Part shown: one piece after another, positions 8,003-16,324 of the stretch
Numbering within the stretch: the first letter of the stretch is position 1
Layout of the letters: each line of letters starts with the position of its first letter
Source: JADGNZ01 sp963715895
GTDB lineage: Bacteria; Acidobacteriota; Thermoanaerobaculia; Gp7-AA8
NCBI GenBank assembly: GCA_963715895.1
Contig: OY970284.1
Location: forward strand, 2,976,001-3,040,000
Length of the DNA stretch: 64,000 nucleotides
Direction: 5' to 3'
Position numbers and translations under genes: made by a program
The notes under the pieces: generated by a model
The model's input: the letters and a program-made list of their open reading frames with translations, nothing else
What the model was told of the DNA's origin: nothing
Database searches by the model: none

Positions 8003-8554
8003 ATGGTCCCACTGTCCGCTCTGTGGCTCCCGATCCTCGTGTCCGCTGTCTTCGTTTTCATCGCCAGCAACATCATCTGGATGGCGCTTCCGTTCTGGCA
8101 TCGGAAGGACTACGGCAAGCTGCCCGACGAGAAGTCCGTTCTCGACGCGCTTGCGCCGGTGAAGAGCGGCCAGTACGTGGTGCCATGCCTGGACTGGGGA
8201 ACCGCAACAGCGGAGCAGAAAGAAGCGATGCAGCGCGGACCGATCGCGTTCATGCTGGTTCGCAACCCTGGCCAGTTCAGCATGGGTATCACCCTCGTCC
8301 TCTGGTTCCTCTACGCGCTGGTCGTGTCGTTCTTCGTCGCCTATCTGGCCTGTCACACGCTGGCCAGCGGTACGAAATACCTGGCGGTCTTCCGCATCGT
8401 CGGCGCGGCCGGCTTTCTCTGCTACGGTTTTCGAACCGTCAGCGACGCCATCTGGTACGGCAAGCCGTGGATCATCGTCATCAAGGAAATGATCGATGGT
8501 CTGATCTACAGCCTGGTGATGGCGGGAGCCTTCGGCTGGCTCTGGCCGCGATAG
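8003..8554 (+). CDS. Small integral membrane protein, conserved hypothetical
   Basis: 183 residues from ATG 8003, preceded by an AGGAGG site at 7991-7996. An upstream in-frame ATG lacks such a site. Four membrane helices are visible: LWLPILVSAVFVFIASNIIWMAL, ITLVLWFLYALVVSFFVAYLA, LAVFRIVGAAGFLCYGF and EMIDGLIYSLVMAGAFGWLW. Between the first two lies a soluble loop with FWHRKDYGKLPDE and a PIAFMLVRNPGQF segment. I recognise no enzyme motif. It starts 126 bp from the divergent fused membrane/IS110 gene, so the two may share a regulatory region. Confidence 0.75.
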   Translation: MVPLSALWLPILVSAVFVFIASNIIWMALPFWHRKDYGKLPDEKSVLDALAPVKSGQYVVPCLDWGTATAEQKEAMQRGPIAFMLVRNPGQFSMGITLVLWFLYALVVSFFVAYLACHTLASGTKYLAVFRIVGAAGFLCYGFRTVSDAIWYGKPWIIVIKEMIDGLIYSLVMAGAFGWLWPR

Positions 8555-8563
8555 CACCAGGGG

Positions 8564-11113
8564 CTACATCGGCAGCCAGTACGACACCTTCACCAGGAAG
8601 ACGTCGTGTGACGGTGCTGTCGGTATCGCACGAAGGTCGCGGCCGAAATTGAAGTCGCCGATGGGGACGGTGTTGGCGCGGTTCTCGTTCCAGACGACGT
8701 AAAGCGCGGAGCCGGGGCGGAACTCCCACCGCACGACGGCGCTGCCGCGGACGCTGCGGAAGTTGAAATCGGGACTGGCGACGGCGCCCGTGAACGGCGT
8801 GTAGTCGCGCGTGCGGGCGGCGGCGAGCGAGTGGTAGTCGTGGTAGTCACCCGAGGCGACGAACGGCTGCAGGTAGAGCTGGAAGGAGAGATGTCCGCTG
8901 AGCGTCCAGTCGGCGCGCGTGTCGAATTCGAACGAGCGCTGCTCGAGGTCGGCGAACAGGTAGCGACGTCCGAACGTCAGCGTGGCGGTCGGGTCATCGA
9001 ACGTGCTCACGTACCCCGTGTGATCGTGCGAGCGTGTGAAGACCGGGCCGGCCGTGAATTGCAGATTCGGCCTCGGCCGCGCCGTCGCCGTAAGACTGGC
9101 TGTATGCGTGTACGAGCCATCCGTTGAACGATCGGCGTGAGCGGCCAGACTGAACGCAAGTGTCTTGCGGCCGTCGGTGTCGACATTGACATCGTCGCTC
9201 CAACTGGCGGGCGTTCGCGCCAGGGGCCCGCCGCGCGTCAGCCGGTCGGAGAGCGCCTGGGCATTGAGGAAGATCGAAGTATGTACATTCCAGTAGTTCT
9301 GCAGCGTCCCCTGCAGGTCGGCGAGCGCACCATGATCGAGCACGTTTCCGTCGAAGTTGCGGTTCTGCCAGACGCCGATCCAGCCGTACCTGGCCCGGAA
9401 CGCTCCCGATGGATTCTCGTTTACATACTGCATCACGGCGTGGCTGGAGATGATGTCGGTCCGCTGCATGAAGCCGGTGTCATTCGTTTCGAAGCCCGGC
9501 GAGTAGACCTGCACCTGCACGTTCGGCCGCCAGAAGCCGGTCGCTTTCGACAGCATGGCCCGTCCGCCCCATCCGCTCAGCGACGTGCGCGTCGGATCAA
9601 GGTGGAAGCTCTCGGCGTCGGGGCGCTGGTAGTAGCGCGATGACGATTCCTGCGTTTCGGCAATCGCATCCGGGCTCCCGGTGACCTCGGAGCCGACCAG
9701 CGATCCTTCGAAGATCCACGACTTCTTCAGAAAGGATGAATAGCCGTCGATGCCGCCGGTCACGGCGGAGTCGCGCAGCGACGACGATAGCTCGTCCGGC
9801 AGTTTACGGTTCACCGACGTGAACATGAAACCGAGGCGCGATCCATCGCCGATGTCCGTGGTACCGCGCGAGACGAAGTAATTCGTCAGCGGCTCGACCT
9901 CCTGCCGTCCCAACATCGATCCGGTCGCGAAGCGTGCGTGCTCCGCGGCGGTCAGCGCATCGAGCACGCCGATGGCGAAAGGGCCCATCTTGCCGGTGAC
10001 TTTCGCCGCGCCGAGGATCGTCGTCTCCGACGGGGCATCGACGAAGTCGGCGTTCGGCGAGATCTGCGGCGCGCGGCCGATGCGGCGCGTGTAGAAAAGG
10101 CTGGGCTGAAACAGGAAGTTGAAATGGCTTGGCGCCGGCGTGTCGCCGAACTGGAAGATGTTCAATCCCTCGGTGAAGAAGGGGCGCTTCTCGGGATAGA
10201 AAGTCTCGAACTGGCTGAGGTTGACGACGGCGGGATCGACTTCGACCTGCCCGAAGTCAGGATTGATTGTGCCGGTGAGTGTGAGATCCGACGTCAGTGC
10301 GTACTTCACATCGAGACCGCCGTCGGCGCGGTAGTCGCTGCTCTGGGTCAGCGGATTGTTGGGGTCCCTGCGCGAGAGCAGGTCGGAGCGCGCCACGGTG
10401 TACGGCACGATCTCGAGCGGCTTGCCGCGATGGATGCCTTCCAGCCCGTCGATGTCGGCGAAGTGCGATACGAAGCCGTTGTCGCCCTTCTTCGTGTTGA
10501 CGATGCGTGAGATCTCATTGGTACGGATGGTGCGGCGGGTGATGTTCACGCCCCAGACGTGCACCGGCTTGTCCGGAAAGCGCAACTGCGAGAAGGGGAT
10601 CCTAACCTCGGCGATCCAGCCGTCCGGCACGATCTTCACCGCCGAGTCCCACACGCCATCCCAACTGGGATCCTCGCCGATGTCGTTATAAAGAATGGTG
10701 TCGCCCTGCACGTCGGCCGGCTGCACCGTGAAGGCGTTCCCGGAGAGACGGTCGTGTCGCGGATCGATGTTGATGGAGAGGAAATCGCTCTGGCCAAGCG
10801 TGTCGCGCCGGACGAGGAGGCCGGTCGGCTTCTCCGGATCGGTCATCTTCGCGCCGAAGTAGATGGCATGGTCGTCGTACACGATCCGGACGCTCGTCCG
10901 CAGCGTGGCCGGCTTGCCGTCGTCCGGATCGTGCTGCGTGAAGTCGGTGAACTCCGGCACGTTCTTCCACGCCGCATCGGAGAGATCGCCGTCGATCACC
11001 GGCCCCTGGGCGACGCGAACCGCGTGCAGCACGGGATGCTCCGGCCAGGTCGCGGCGCCTGCGGCAACGGGCAGAACGAGAGGCAGAAGGACGACGATCA
11101 GGCGTTTGTGCAT
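8564..11113 (-). CDS. DUF5916 outer-membrane protein with CBM9-like N-terminus
   Basis: 849 residues. Signal peptide about 1-21 (VLPVAAGAA). Residues 30-230 match the carbohydrate-binding family-9-like sugar-binding fold: GPVIDGDLSDAAWKNVPEFTDF, VRIVYDDHAIYFGAKMTDP and WIAEVRIPFSQLRF. Residues 240-849 are the DUF5916 region, predicted as an outer-membrane beta-barrel: TLTGTINPDFGQVEVDPAVVN and FYPEKRPFFTEGLNIFQFG are its hallmarks. The final residue block VFLVKVSYWLPM fits a barrel terminus. Ligand is unknown; such proteins are common in Bacteroidota and Acidobacteriota envelopes. Monocistronic, convergent with the small membrane gene at 8003. Confidence 0.88.
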   Translation of the reverse strand: MHKRLIVVLLPLVLPVAAGAATWPEHPVLHAVRVAQGPVIDGDLSDAAWKNVPEFTDFTQHDPDDGKPATLRTSVRIVYDDHAIYFGAKMTDPEKPTGLLVRRDTLGQSDFLSINIDPRHDRLSGNAFTVQPADVQGDTILYNDIGEDPSWDGVWDSAVKIVPDGWIAEVRIPFSQLRFPDKPVHVWGVNITRRTIRTNEISRIVNTKKGDNGFVSHFADIDGLEGIHRGKPLEIVPYTVARSDLLSRRDPNNPLTQSSDYRADGGLDVKYALTSDLTLTGTINPDFGQVEVDPAVVNLSQFETFYPEKRPFFTEGLNIFQFGDTPAPSHFNFLFQPSLFYTRRIGRAPQISPNADFVDAPSETTILGAAKVTGKMGPFAIGVLDALTAAEHARFATGSMLGRQEVEPLTNYFVSRGTTDIGDGSRLGFMFTSVNRKLPDELSSSLRDSAVTGGIDGYSSFLKKSWIFEGSLVGSEVTGSPDAIAETQESSSRYYQRPDAESFHLDPTRTSLSGWGGRAMLSKATGFWRPNVQVQVYSPGFETNDTGFMQRTDIISSHAVMQYVNENPSGAFRARYGWIGVWQNRNFDGNVLDHGALADLQGTLQNYWNVHTSIFLNAQALSDRLTRGGPLARTPASWSDDVNVDTDGRKTLAFSLAAHADRSTDGSYTHTASLTATARPRPNLQFTAGPVFTRSHDHTGYVSTFDDPTATLTFGRRYLFADLEQRSFEFDTRADWTLSGHLSFQLYLQPFVASGDYHDYHSLAAARTRDYTPFTGAVASPDFNFRSVRGSAVVRWEFRPGSALYVVWNENRANTVPIGDFNFGRDLRAIPTAPSHDVFLVKVSYWLPM

Positions 11114-11201
11114 GAGCGAGTGAAGGATACGGGATCGAGGTGGGCAAGGTTACGCACGCACGACACGCGTAAGCGACGGAACGGTAACAGCCGAATAAGG
11201 C

Positions 11202-11800
11202 CTAAGGTTTGATGAACTCGCGTTCGATGGCGATCTTGCTCGCTGCCGCCACCAGGCGGCGAAACAAGGACGGCCTGAACAACGACGCCGCTTTCAAGTC
11301 TCGTTTCATCAAACCCGCCGACTCTCGCAAGAATCGCGTTGCTCGGCGAAACTCTTTCAATGGGGTCATCGATATCCGTCTGAAACGTATCGAGTAAGCA
11401 TGCCAGCATGCCATCCGATGTGCCGTGATGAATCAGCGGGTCACGACCTTTGTAAGTCGCTCAAAAGCCGATCGAGTCGATAGTCAACAGCGTCCATGAC
11501 GAAGATCTCATAGCGACCCGGCGCCATCAGCTTGAGCGCAGACGCCAGACCGAGCTCGAAAGGCATATTGAAGCGCACGGGAGTACCAATCCGGCTCAGA
11601 TCATGGATCGACATGCGGCAGGTCCGCATCAGGTCGAGTACACGCTTCAGCCGGCCATCGCCCTTCTCTCGAACTTCCAGAACACAGTGCGGATCCTGAC
11701 CGAGGAAGACGAGTGCGCCGACCAAGGCAACAAAAAGAGGCTCGTAGCCTGGATCAAAGGGGACATTGATGAAAACGTCCCGTTTATCAGACGCGGCCAT
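11202..11800 (-). pseudogene. TIR/deoxyribosyltransferase-like protein broken by two frameshifts
   Basis: The first 119 residues (frame ending at 11441) contain VFINVPFDPGYEPLFVALVGALVFLG, CRMSIHDLSRIGTPVRFNMPFELGLA and YEIFVMDAVDYRLDRLLSDL. These belong to a nucleotide-binding family often annotated as TIR-like or nucleoside 2-deoxyribosyltransferase-like. The conserved continuation is found in the next frame (DPLIHHGTSDGMLACLLDTFQTDI, from about 11445). The C-terminus is in the third frame (PLKEFRRATRFLRES, ASLFRPSLFRRLVAAASKIA), ending at TAG 11202. Two indels thus separate three pieces of one ~195-residue protein. Either the gene is decayed or the assembly has errors. It follows the small gene at 11809 by 8 bp. 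Confidence 0.7.
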
Positions 11801-11808
11801 TGTGTTCG

Positions 11809-12033
11809 CTACTTGATGGCCTTACCTCTGCGCGATACAGCTTTCTCGATCCTAACCTTTGACTGGACCGAAGCGCCACCCAACATTCTCTTCGCTGATG
11901 CAAGAGCCTTCTCTGCATGACGCAACTCGACCTTCGTGATATTCAATCGCGACAGAATCTGGGAGCCTGTGGCCTTCTTCAGAGCGATTTTACGCGGCGC
12001 TTTGGACCGCTGCTTTCGAGATACGTCCGGCAT
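11809..12033 (-). CDS. Small basic helical protein paired with TIR-like gene
   Basis: 74 residues. After a basic leader (MPDVSRKQRSKAPRK), the segment ATGSQILSRLNITKVELRHAEKALASAKRML looks like a helix-turn-helix-sized unit. It is the first gene of a two-gene unit with the TIR-like pseudogene, 8 bp apart. Small partners with a similar 'x-x-EILxRLxIxKxE' pattern precede this family in other genomes by my recollection, which suggests a regulator or antitoxin-like partner. That role is inference. It is divergent from the DEAD-box helicase, with 57 bp between start codons. Confidence 0.6.
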   Translation of the reverse strand: MPDVSRKQRSKAPRKIALKKATGSQILSRLNITKVELRHAEKALASAKRMLGGASVQSKVRIEKAVSRRGKAIK

Positions 12034-12090
12034 GGAGGCATTTTAACATCGACAGCGTCCTGCGCGGAGGAAGTTGATAGAGTCACCCAA

Positions 12091-13956
12091 ATGCCCGACG
12101 AACCCACCTTCGATTCCCTCGGCCTCAGCGCTCCGCTTCTCGAGACGCTGGCCCAGCTTGGCTATGAAGCGCCGACTCCGATTCAGGCCCGCACCATCCC
12201 CGCGCTTCTGGCCGGGCGCGATCTGATCGGGCAGGCCCAGACCGGCACCGGCAAGACGGCGGCCTTCGCCCTGCCGATCCTGCAGCAGCTCGATCTCAAG
12301 AGCCGCGCCACGCAGGCGCTCGTGCTTGCGCCGACGCGCGAGCTGGCGGTGCAGGTCTCCGAGGCCATGCACTCGTACGCTAAGAAACTGGAGGGAGTGA
12401 CCGTCCTCCCCGTCTACGGCGGCGCGCCGATCTTCGGGCAGATGAAGCATCTGCAGCGCGGCGCGCATGTCGTCGTCGGCACGCCGGGGCGGCTCATCGA
12501 CCATCTCGACCGCGGAACGCTCGACCTGGCCAAGGTGCGCATGGTCGTGCTCGATGAAGCGGACGAGATGTTGAAGATGGGCTTCATCGACGAGGTCGAG
12601 AGGATGCTGTCGCTCGTCCCGAAGCCGCGGCAGGTGGCGCTCTTTTCCGCCACCATGCCGGAGCCGATCGCACGGATCGCACAGCGACATCTCGTCAATC
12701 CCCAGCGCGTCGAGATCGAGCATCACGGAATCTCGGCGCCCGACATCGAACAGCGCTTCCTGAATGTCGCCGAGGGGCAGAAGCTCGAGGTTCTGACGCA
12801 GATGCTCGAGCTCGAGGAAGCGGACGCGGTGCTGATCTTCCGCCGGACGAAGAACGGCGCGGCGGAGCTGGCGGAGAAACTCGGCGGCCGGGGATTTGTC
12901 GCCGAGGCCATGCACGGGGACATGAAACAAGCCGAGCGCGAGAGCGTCATCCGCAGACTGCGCGGCGGCAAGATCGACATCGTCGTCGCCACCGACGTCG
13001 CAGCGCGCGGGCTCGACGTCGAGCTGATCACCCACGTCGTCAACTACGACATCCCCAATGACGTCGAAGCCTACGTGCATCGCATCGGCCGCACCGGCCG
13101 CGCCGGACGGAGCGGCGTGGCCACCCTCTTCATCACGCCGCGAGAGCGACGCATGATGCGGGAGATCGAGCGCTTCACTGGCACGCAGATCAAACCGATG
13201 AAGATGCCGTCGCGCGCCGACGTCGCCGCGCGCCGCGTTGCGGTCTTCAAAGAGACGCTGCGCAAGGAGCTGCAGAGCGGCGAGCTCGATCTCTACGTGG
13301 AAATCGTCACGCAGCTCGCCGACGAAGGGCCGTTCGACATGGCCGACGTCGCCGCCGCCGCGGCGCGCCTGGCGCACGGAACACGCGCGGTCGGAACGCC
13401 GGTTGCCGAGGCCCCCGCGCCTGCGCCGCGCGAGAAAGCCACCGCGCGCGATGACGAAGAAGCCAAGGTCCGCCTCTCCATGGCCCTCGGCAAGCGCGAC
13501 GGCATCCGTCCCGCCGACGTCGTCGGTTCCATCGCCAACGAGGCAGGCATCAGCGGAAGCGAGATCGGCCCGATCGAGATCCGCGACGAGATCACCTACG
13601 TCTCCATCCCCGCCCGCTACCGCGACGACGTGCTGGCCAAACTCGGCGGCACCCGCTTCCGCGGCCGTCCGGTCAATCTGCGCGTGGCCGCTCCTGAGCG
13701 GCCGGCCGACAAACCGCGCTACGACCGCCGCCCGCCCGCCGGCAAGTTTCAACGCGATGACCGGCCCCGCGAAGGGAAGCCGTTCCGCTCCGCTAACACC
13801 TTCGTTCCCGATGGGCCGCCGGCGCGTGGAAGCAAACCGTTCCGTCCCGGTGCTTCGGCACCCCCGCGCGGTGGCAAACCGTTTCCGGCGAAAGGGAAGC
13901 CGTTCTCGCCGAAAGGGAAGCCGTTTCCGCCCAAAGGGAAACCGAAGAAGCGGTAG
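12091..13956 (+). CDS. deaD: DEAD-box RNA helicase, DeaD/CsdA type
   Basis: 621 residues from ATG 12091 (MPDEPTFDSLGLS). Upstream codons in frame lack conservation. Q motif: FDSLGLSAPLLETL...APTPIQ. Motif I is AQTGTGKT (49-56), then PTRELA, TPGRLID, DEAD in VVLDEADEML, SAT, and the C-terminal core with HGDMKQAERE, DVAARGLD and HRIGRTGRAGR. Residues about 470-550 form a DbpA-like RNA-binding domain (VRLSMALGKRDGIRPADVVGSIA). The tail has repeats of KPF and PKGKPF with Arg and Gly, likely RNA-binding and disordered. Role: cold-adaptation, ribosome assembly and mRNA decay. No strong Shine-Dalgarno is seen next to this ATG. Confidence 0.93.
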   Translation: MPDEPTFDSLGLSAPLLETLAQLGYEAPTPIQARTIPALLAGRDLIGQAQTGTGKTAAFALPILQQLDLKSRATQALVLAPTRELAVQVSEAMHSYAKKLEGVTVLPVYGGAPIFGQMKHLQRGAHVVVGTPGRLIDHLDRGTLDLAKVRMVVLDEADEMLKMGFIDEVERMLSLVPKPRQVALFSATMPEPIARIAQRHLVNPQRVEIEHHGISAPDIEQRFLNVAEGQKLEVLTQMLELEEADAVLIFRRTKNGAAELAEKLGGRGFVAEAMHGDMKQAERESVIRRLRGGKIDIVVATDVAARGLDVELITHVVNYDIPNDVEAYVHRIGRTGRAGRSGVATLFITPRERRMMREIERFTGTQIKPMKMPSRADVAARRVAVFKETLRKELQSGELDLYVEIVTQLADEGPFDMADVAAAAARLAHGTRAVGTPVAEAPAPAPREKATARDDEEAKVRLSMALGKRDGIRPADVVGSIANEAGISGSEIGPIEIRDEITYVSIPARYRDDVLAKLGGTRFRGRPVNLRVAAPERPADKPRYDRRPPAGKFQRDDRPREGKPFRSANTFVPDGPPARGSKPFRPGASAPPRGGKPFPAKGKPFSPKGKPFPPKGKPKKR

Positions 13957-13978
13957 ATACCGCATTCTCGCAAGCGCC

Positions 13979-14002
13979 GGCACAGACAAGAGTGTCTGTG
14001 CC
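13979..14002. repeat. Dispersed palindrome family 1, copy A
   Basis: Arms GGCACAGACA and TGTCTGTGCC around AGAG. It lies 22 bp after the helicase stop and could terminate its transcript. With copy B (split at 14054/15418) it forms an inverted pair: homology extends outward to ATGTGGCAC on one side and CCGGCGCTTG on the other, so the two copies make a BIME-like unit about 125 bp long before the IS insertion. Confidence 0.9.
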
Positions 14003-14053
14003 ACATCGACCTCGCCAGCACGCGCAGACTTGAGTCTTCGACGGGGCAAATGT

Positions 14054-14062
14054 GGCACAGAC
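14054..14062. repeat. Left target-site duplication of the IS4-type element
   Basis: GGCACAGAC, identical to 15418-15426 at the other end of the element. It is the left arm of a family-1 palindrome whose remainder lies at 15418-15441. A 9-bp duplication fits the range usual for IS4-family transposition. Confidence 0.85.
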
Positions 14063-15417
14063 CACAGCTGTCCAAATTAGGTTGAGAAACGGCCGGTTCT
14101 GCTGAGCGTACGAGTCATTTTTGACGGGAAGTGAGATCGACCCCCTCAGATGCTGTCCAAATTGAGGGAGAGTTGAGCGGGTGGAGGGAGAGGCGGTGGA
14201 GTGAACGGGTCGTTGAGCCAGGACCACAGATCGCGGTAAGCGAACAGGTTGAACCGCAAGATGGCGAGCAGATTCGACAGAGCCCATCCGAACGTGGAGC
14301 GTAGCTTGAGGTACCGAAGCGTGAGGATGGCGATCAGAGCCGTCCAGACCTGGATGTGAAGAGCATTCGCGGAGGTCCCCACGAAGGTCTTGATGCGCAG
14401 GTTCTGCTTGATGGCTTTAAAAAACGACTCGATCTGCCATCGCTGTTCATAGATGGCAGCGATGGTGGTTGGTCCGAAGCTCAGATGGTTGGTGAGAAAC
14501 TCATAGGTCCGGCCGTCCTGAGCGCGATACTCGACCAAGCGAAGAAGTGGAGAGGAACCGCCTCTGAGTTGCCGGCTGGTCAGCTGGATGGTGGCATCGC
14601 GAAGAACGCCGCCCTTCTGAGGAATGGGGTTCTCTTTGACCACAGAATAGGTCGTCCGTCGTTTGAGTCGCGTGACGAAGAAGATGCCGCGTTGGTCGAG
14701 TGAGCGAAACCAGCGGAAGTCGATGTATCCACGATCGAAAGCGATGATCGTACCGGCTGGGAAATCCCAGTCCCGAGCCACTGTCACGTCGTACTTTCGG
14801 GCTTCGGTGATGAGGCAGAAGCTCGGTAGCAGCCCGTTGTGATCGAGAATCATGTGAAGCTTCACCGCTCCCTTGGTCTGCTTGTAGTGAGCCCAGTCAA
14901 ACAGGCTCGCGCAAAGCTCGATCACGGTTGCGTCGATCGACAGCAACGGGTTCTTGAACCGCAGCTTATGCTTCGGTGCAATCTGACGGCAGCGCTGATA
15001 CATCTGCTCGAAAACGAGCTGGTACAACTCCCACGGCCGGTGGGCGTTTGCGTAGGAAAGGGTGGACTTGTTCGGCGCCTCCTCGATACCGAGGTGATTG
15101 AGCTTCCCTTCCACCGAGGCCAGTCCCTGGCATATCTCACGAAGCGATTGGGCCTTGCCCAACTGGCAAAACAGCATCGCCACGAACTGCTGCCAACAGG
15201 TGAACCCTCGAGCGTGCCTCTCGGCCTTGGCCTCTCGAACCAACTGCTCGAACTCTGCCCGGGGAAACAACTTGAGAATCTGTCCGAATACGCTAGAAAA
15301 TGCACTCAACGCTGGGCCTCCTGTTGATCGGTCGTTCTTGGTCGAACTGCCTAATCCTACAGAGCCCGGCGTTTCCGTCGAGGGCCAAATTCTCCTAACC
15401 TAATTTGGACAACTGTG
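14063..15417 (-). mobile_element. Complete IS4-family insertion sequence, about 1355 bp
   Basis: The terminal inverted repeats start CACAGCTGTCCAAATTAGGT (left, 14063) and CACAGTTGTCCAAATTAGGT (right, reading inward from 15417), matching 20 of the first 21 positions. A single transposase gene fills the interior on the minus strand. 9-bp direct repeats GGCACAGAC flank the element exactly. Both ends and the transposase are intact, so the element may be active. It has inserted within a family-1 palindrome. Confidence 0.92.
14146..15309 (-). CDS. IS4-family DDE transposase with DUF4372 N-terminus
   Basis: 387 residues. The N-terminus (1-80) is the DUF4372 DNA-binding region: FGQILKLFPRAEFEQLV, RGFTCWQQFVAMLFCQL and SLREICQGL. 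The catalytic triad is visible: first Asp in LLSIDATVIEL, second in AFDRGYIDFRWF, and Glu in the YxxRWxIExFFKxxKQNL signature (YEQRWQIESFFKAIKQNL). Length and order fit intact IS4-type enzymes that cut and paste double-stranded DNA. It is the only gene of the element and is oriented opposite to the helicase. Confidence 0.93.
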   Translation of the reverse strand: MSAFSSVFGQILKLFPRAEFEQLVREAKAERHARGFTCWQQFVAMLFCQLGKAQSLREICQGLASVEGKLNHLGIEEAPNKSTLSYANAHRPWELYQLVFEQMYQRCRQIAPKHKLRFKNPLLSIDATVIELCASLFDWAHYKQTKGAVKLHMILDHNGLLPSFCLITEARKYDVTVARDWDFPAGTIIAFDRGYIDFRWFRSLDQRGIFFVTRLKRRTTYSVVKENPIPQKGGVLRDATIQLTSRQLRGGSSPLLRLVEYRAQDGRTYEFLTNHLSFGPTTIAAIYEQRWQIESFFKAIKQNLRIKTFVGTSANALHIQVWTALIAILTLRYLKLRSTFGWALSNLLAILRFNLFAYRDLWSWLNDPFTPPPLPPPAQLSLNLDSI

Positions 15418-15441
15418 GGCACAGACACTCTTGTCTGTGCC
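15418..15441. repeat. Dispersed palindrome family 1, copy B (right part, with right target duplication)
   Basis: GGCACAGACA, CTCT, TGTCTGTGCC. Its first nine bases are the right target duplication of the IS4-type element. Together with 14054-14062 it shows the palindrome was the insertion target. It sits 49 bp before the methyltransferase ATG at 15491. Confidence 0.9.
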
Positions 15442-15490
15442 GGCGCTTGGTAGGCTTGGAAACCCAGCAACCCAATTACGATGTCCTCTC

Positions 15491-16321
15491 ATGGATGACC
15501 TCGACTTCCTCGCCTTCGATCCTGACTTCGCCTCACCCAAAGTACTCGCCGGTTACGACGAGCTCCCGCTCTGGTCGGCGATGTTCGGCCTCCTTCTTCT
15601 TGATGAAGTGCCGCTCGCGAAGATGACGAACGTCCTTGACGTCGGCTGCGGCACCGGCTTCCCCTTGATCGAGCTGGCCGAACGACTCGGAGCCCGCTCC
15701 CACGTCCACGGTATTGACCCCTGGACCGGTGGTTTGAAACGCGCGGCGGAAAAGATCGCCAGCCGCGGCACGCCGAACGTCACCCTTCATGAAGGGAGCG
15801 CCGGCGCCATGCCCTTCGCCGACGCCAGCTTCGATCTGATCGTCTCCAACCTCGGCGTGAACAATTTCGAAGACCGCGCCGCCGCCATCCGCGAGTGCCG
15901 CCGCGTCGCCCGCAACGGAGCCACGCTGGCCCTGACCACCAACCTCCAGGGACACATGCACGAGCTCTACGCCGTCTTCGCCGACGTCCTGCGCGACGAC
16001 CACGAATCGCTCGCCCGCCTTCGCGACCACGCCGAGCATCGTGCCACCATCGCCAACGTCCGCGAACTGCTGCAAGACGGCGGCTTCACCGTCGCGCGCG
16101 TCGTCGAACGCGACGGCGCGATGCGCTTCGCCGACGGCACCGCCCTCTTCAACCACTACTTCATCAAGCTCGGCTTCCTCTACGGCTGGAAGAAGGTCGT
16201 CCCCGGAAATGAGCGCGCCATCTTCGCGCGGCTGCGCGATGCGCTCGACGATCTCGCCACGCGTAACGGCGAGCTGCGCCTGACGATCCCAATGGCGTAT
16301 GTCGAGGCGACGGCAACGTAG
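15491..16321 (+). CDS. SAM-dependent methyltransferase
   Basis: 276 residues from ATG 15491 (MDDLDFLAFDPDF). The frame is open upstream into the repeat, but that part encodes only repeat-derived residues. Motif I is VLDVGCGTGFPLIELAERL, followed by VHGIDPW (acidic end of beta-2), MPFADASFDLIVSN and CRRVARNGATLALTTNL. The C-terminal half (180-276) is larger than in minimal methyltransferases. Class I fold; substrate unknown. It lies just downstream of the IS4-type insertion, so its native promoter may have been displaced. Confidence 0.85.
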   Translation: MDDLDFLAFDPDFASPKVLAGYDELPLWSAMFGLLLLDEVPLAKMTNVLDVGCGTGFPLIELAERLGARSHVHGIDPWTGGLKRAAEKIASRGTPNVTLHEGSAGAMPFADASFDLIVSNLGVNNFEDRAAAIRECRRVARNGATLALTTNLQGHMHELYAVFADVLRDDHESLARLRDHAEHRATIANVRELLQDGGFTVARVVERDGAMRFADGTALFNHYFIKLGFLYGWKKVVPGNERAIFARLRDALDDLATRNGELRLTIPMAYVEATAT

Positions 16322-16324
16322 CCC

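Noticed and set aside
12043..14058. Long minus-strand open frame opposite the DEAD-box helicase
   Set aside because: High-GC antisense shadow. The plus-strand helicase motifs are complete; the minus frame has no motif and begins in the palindrome.
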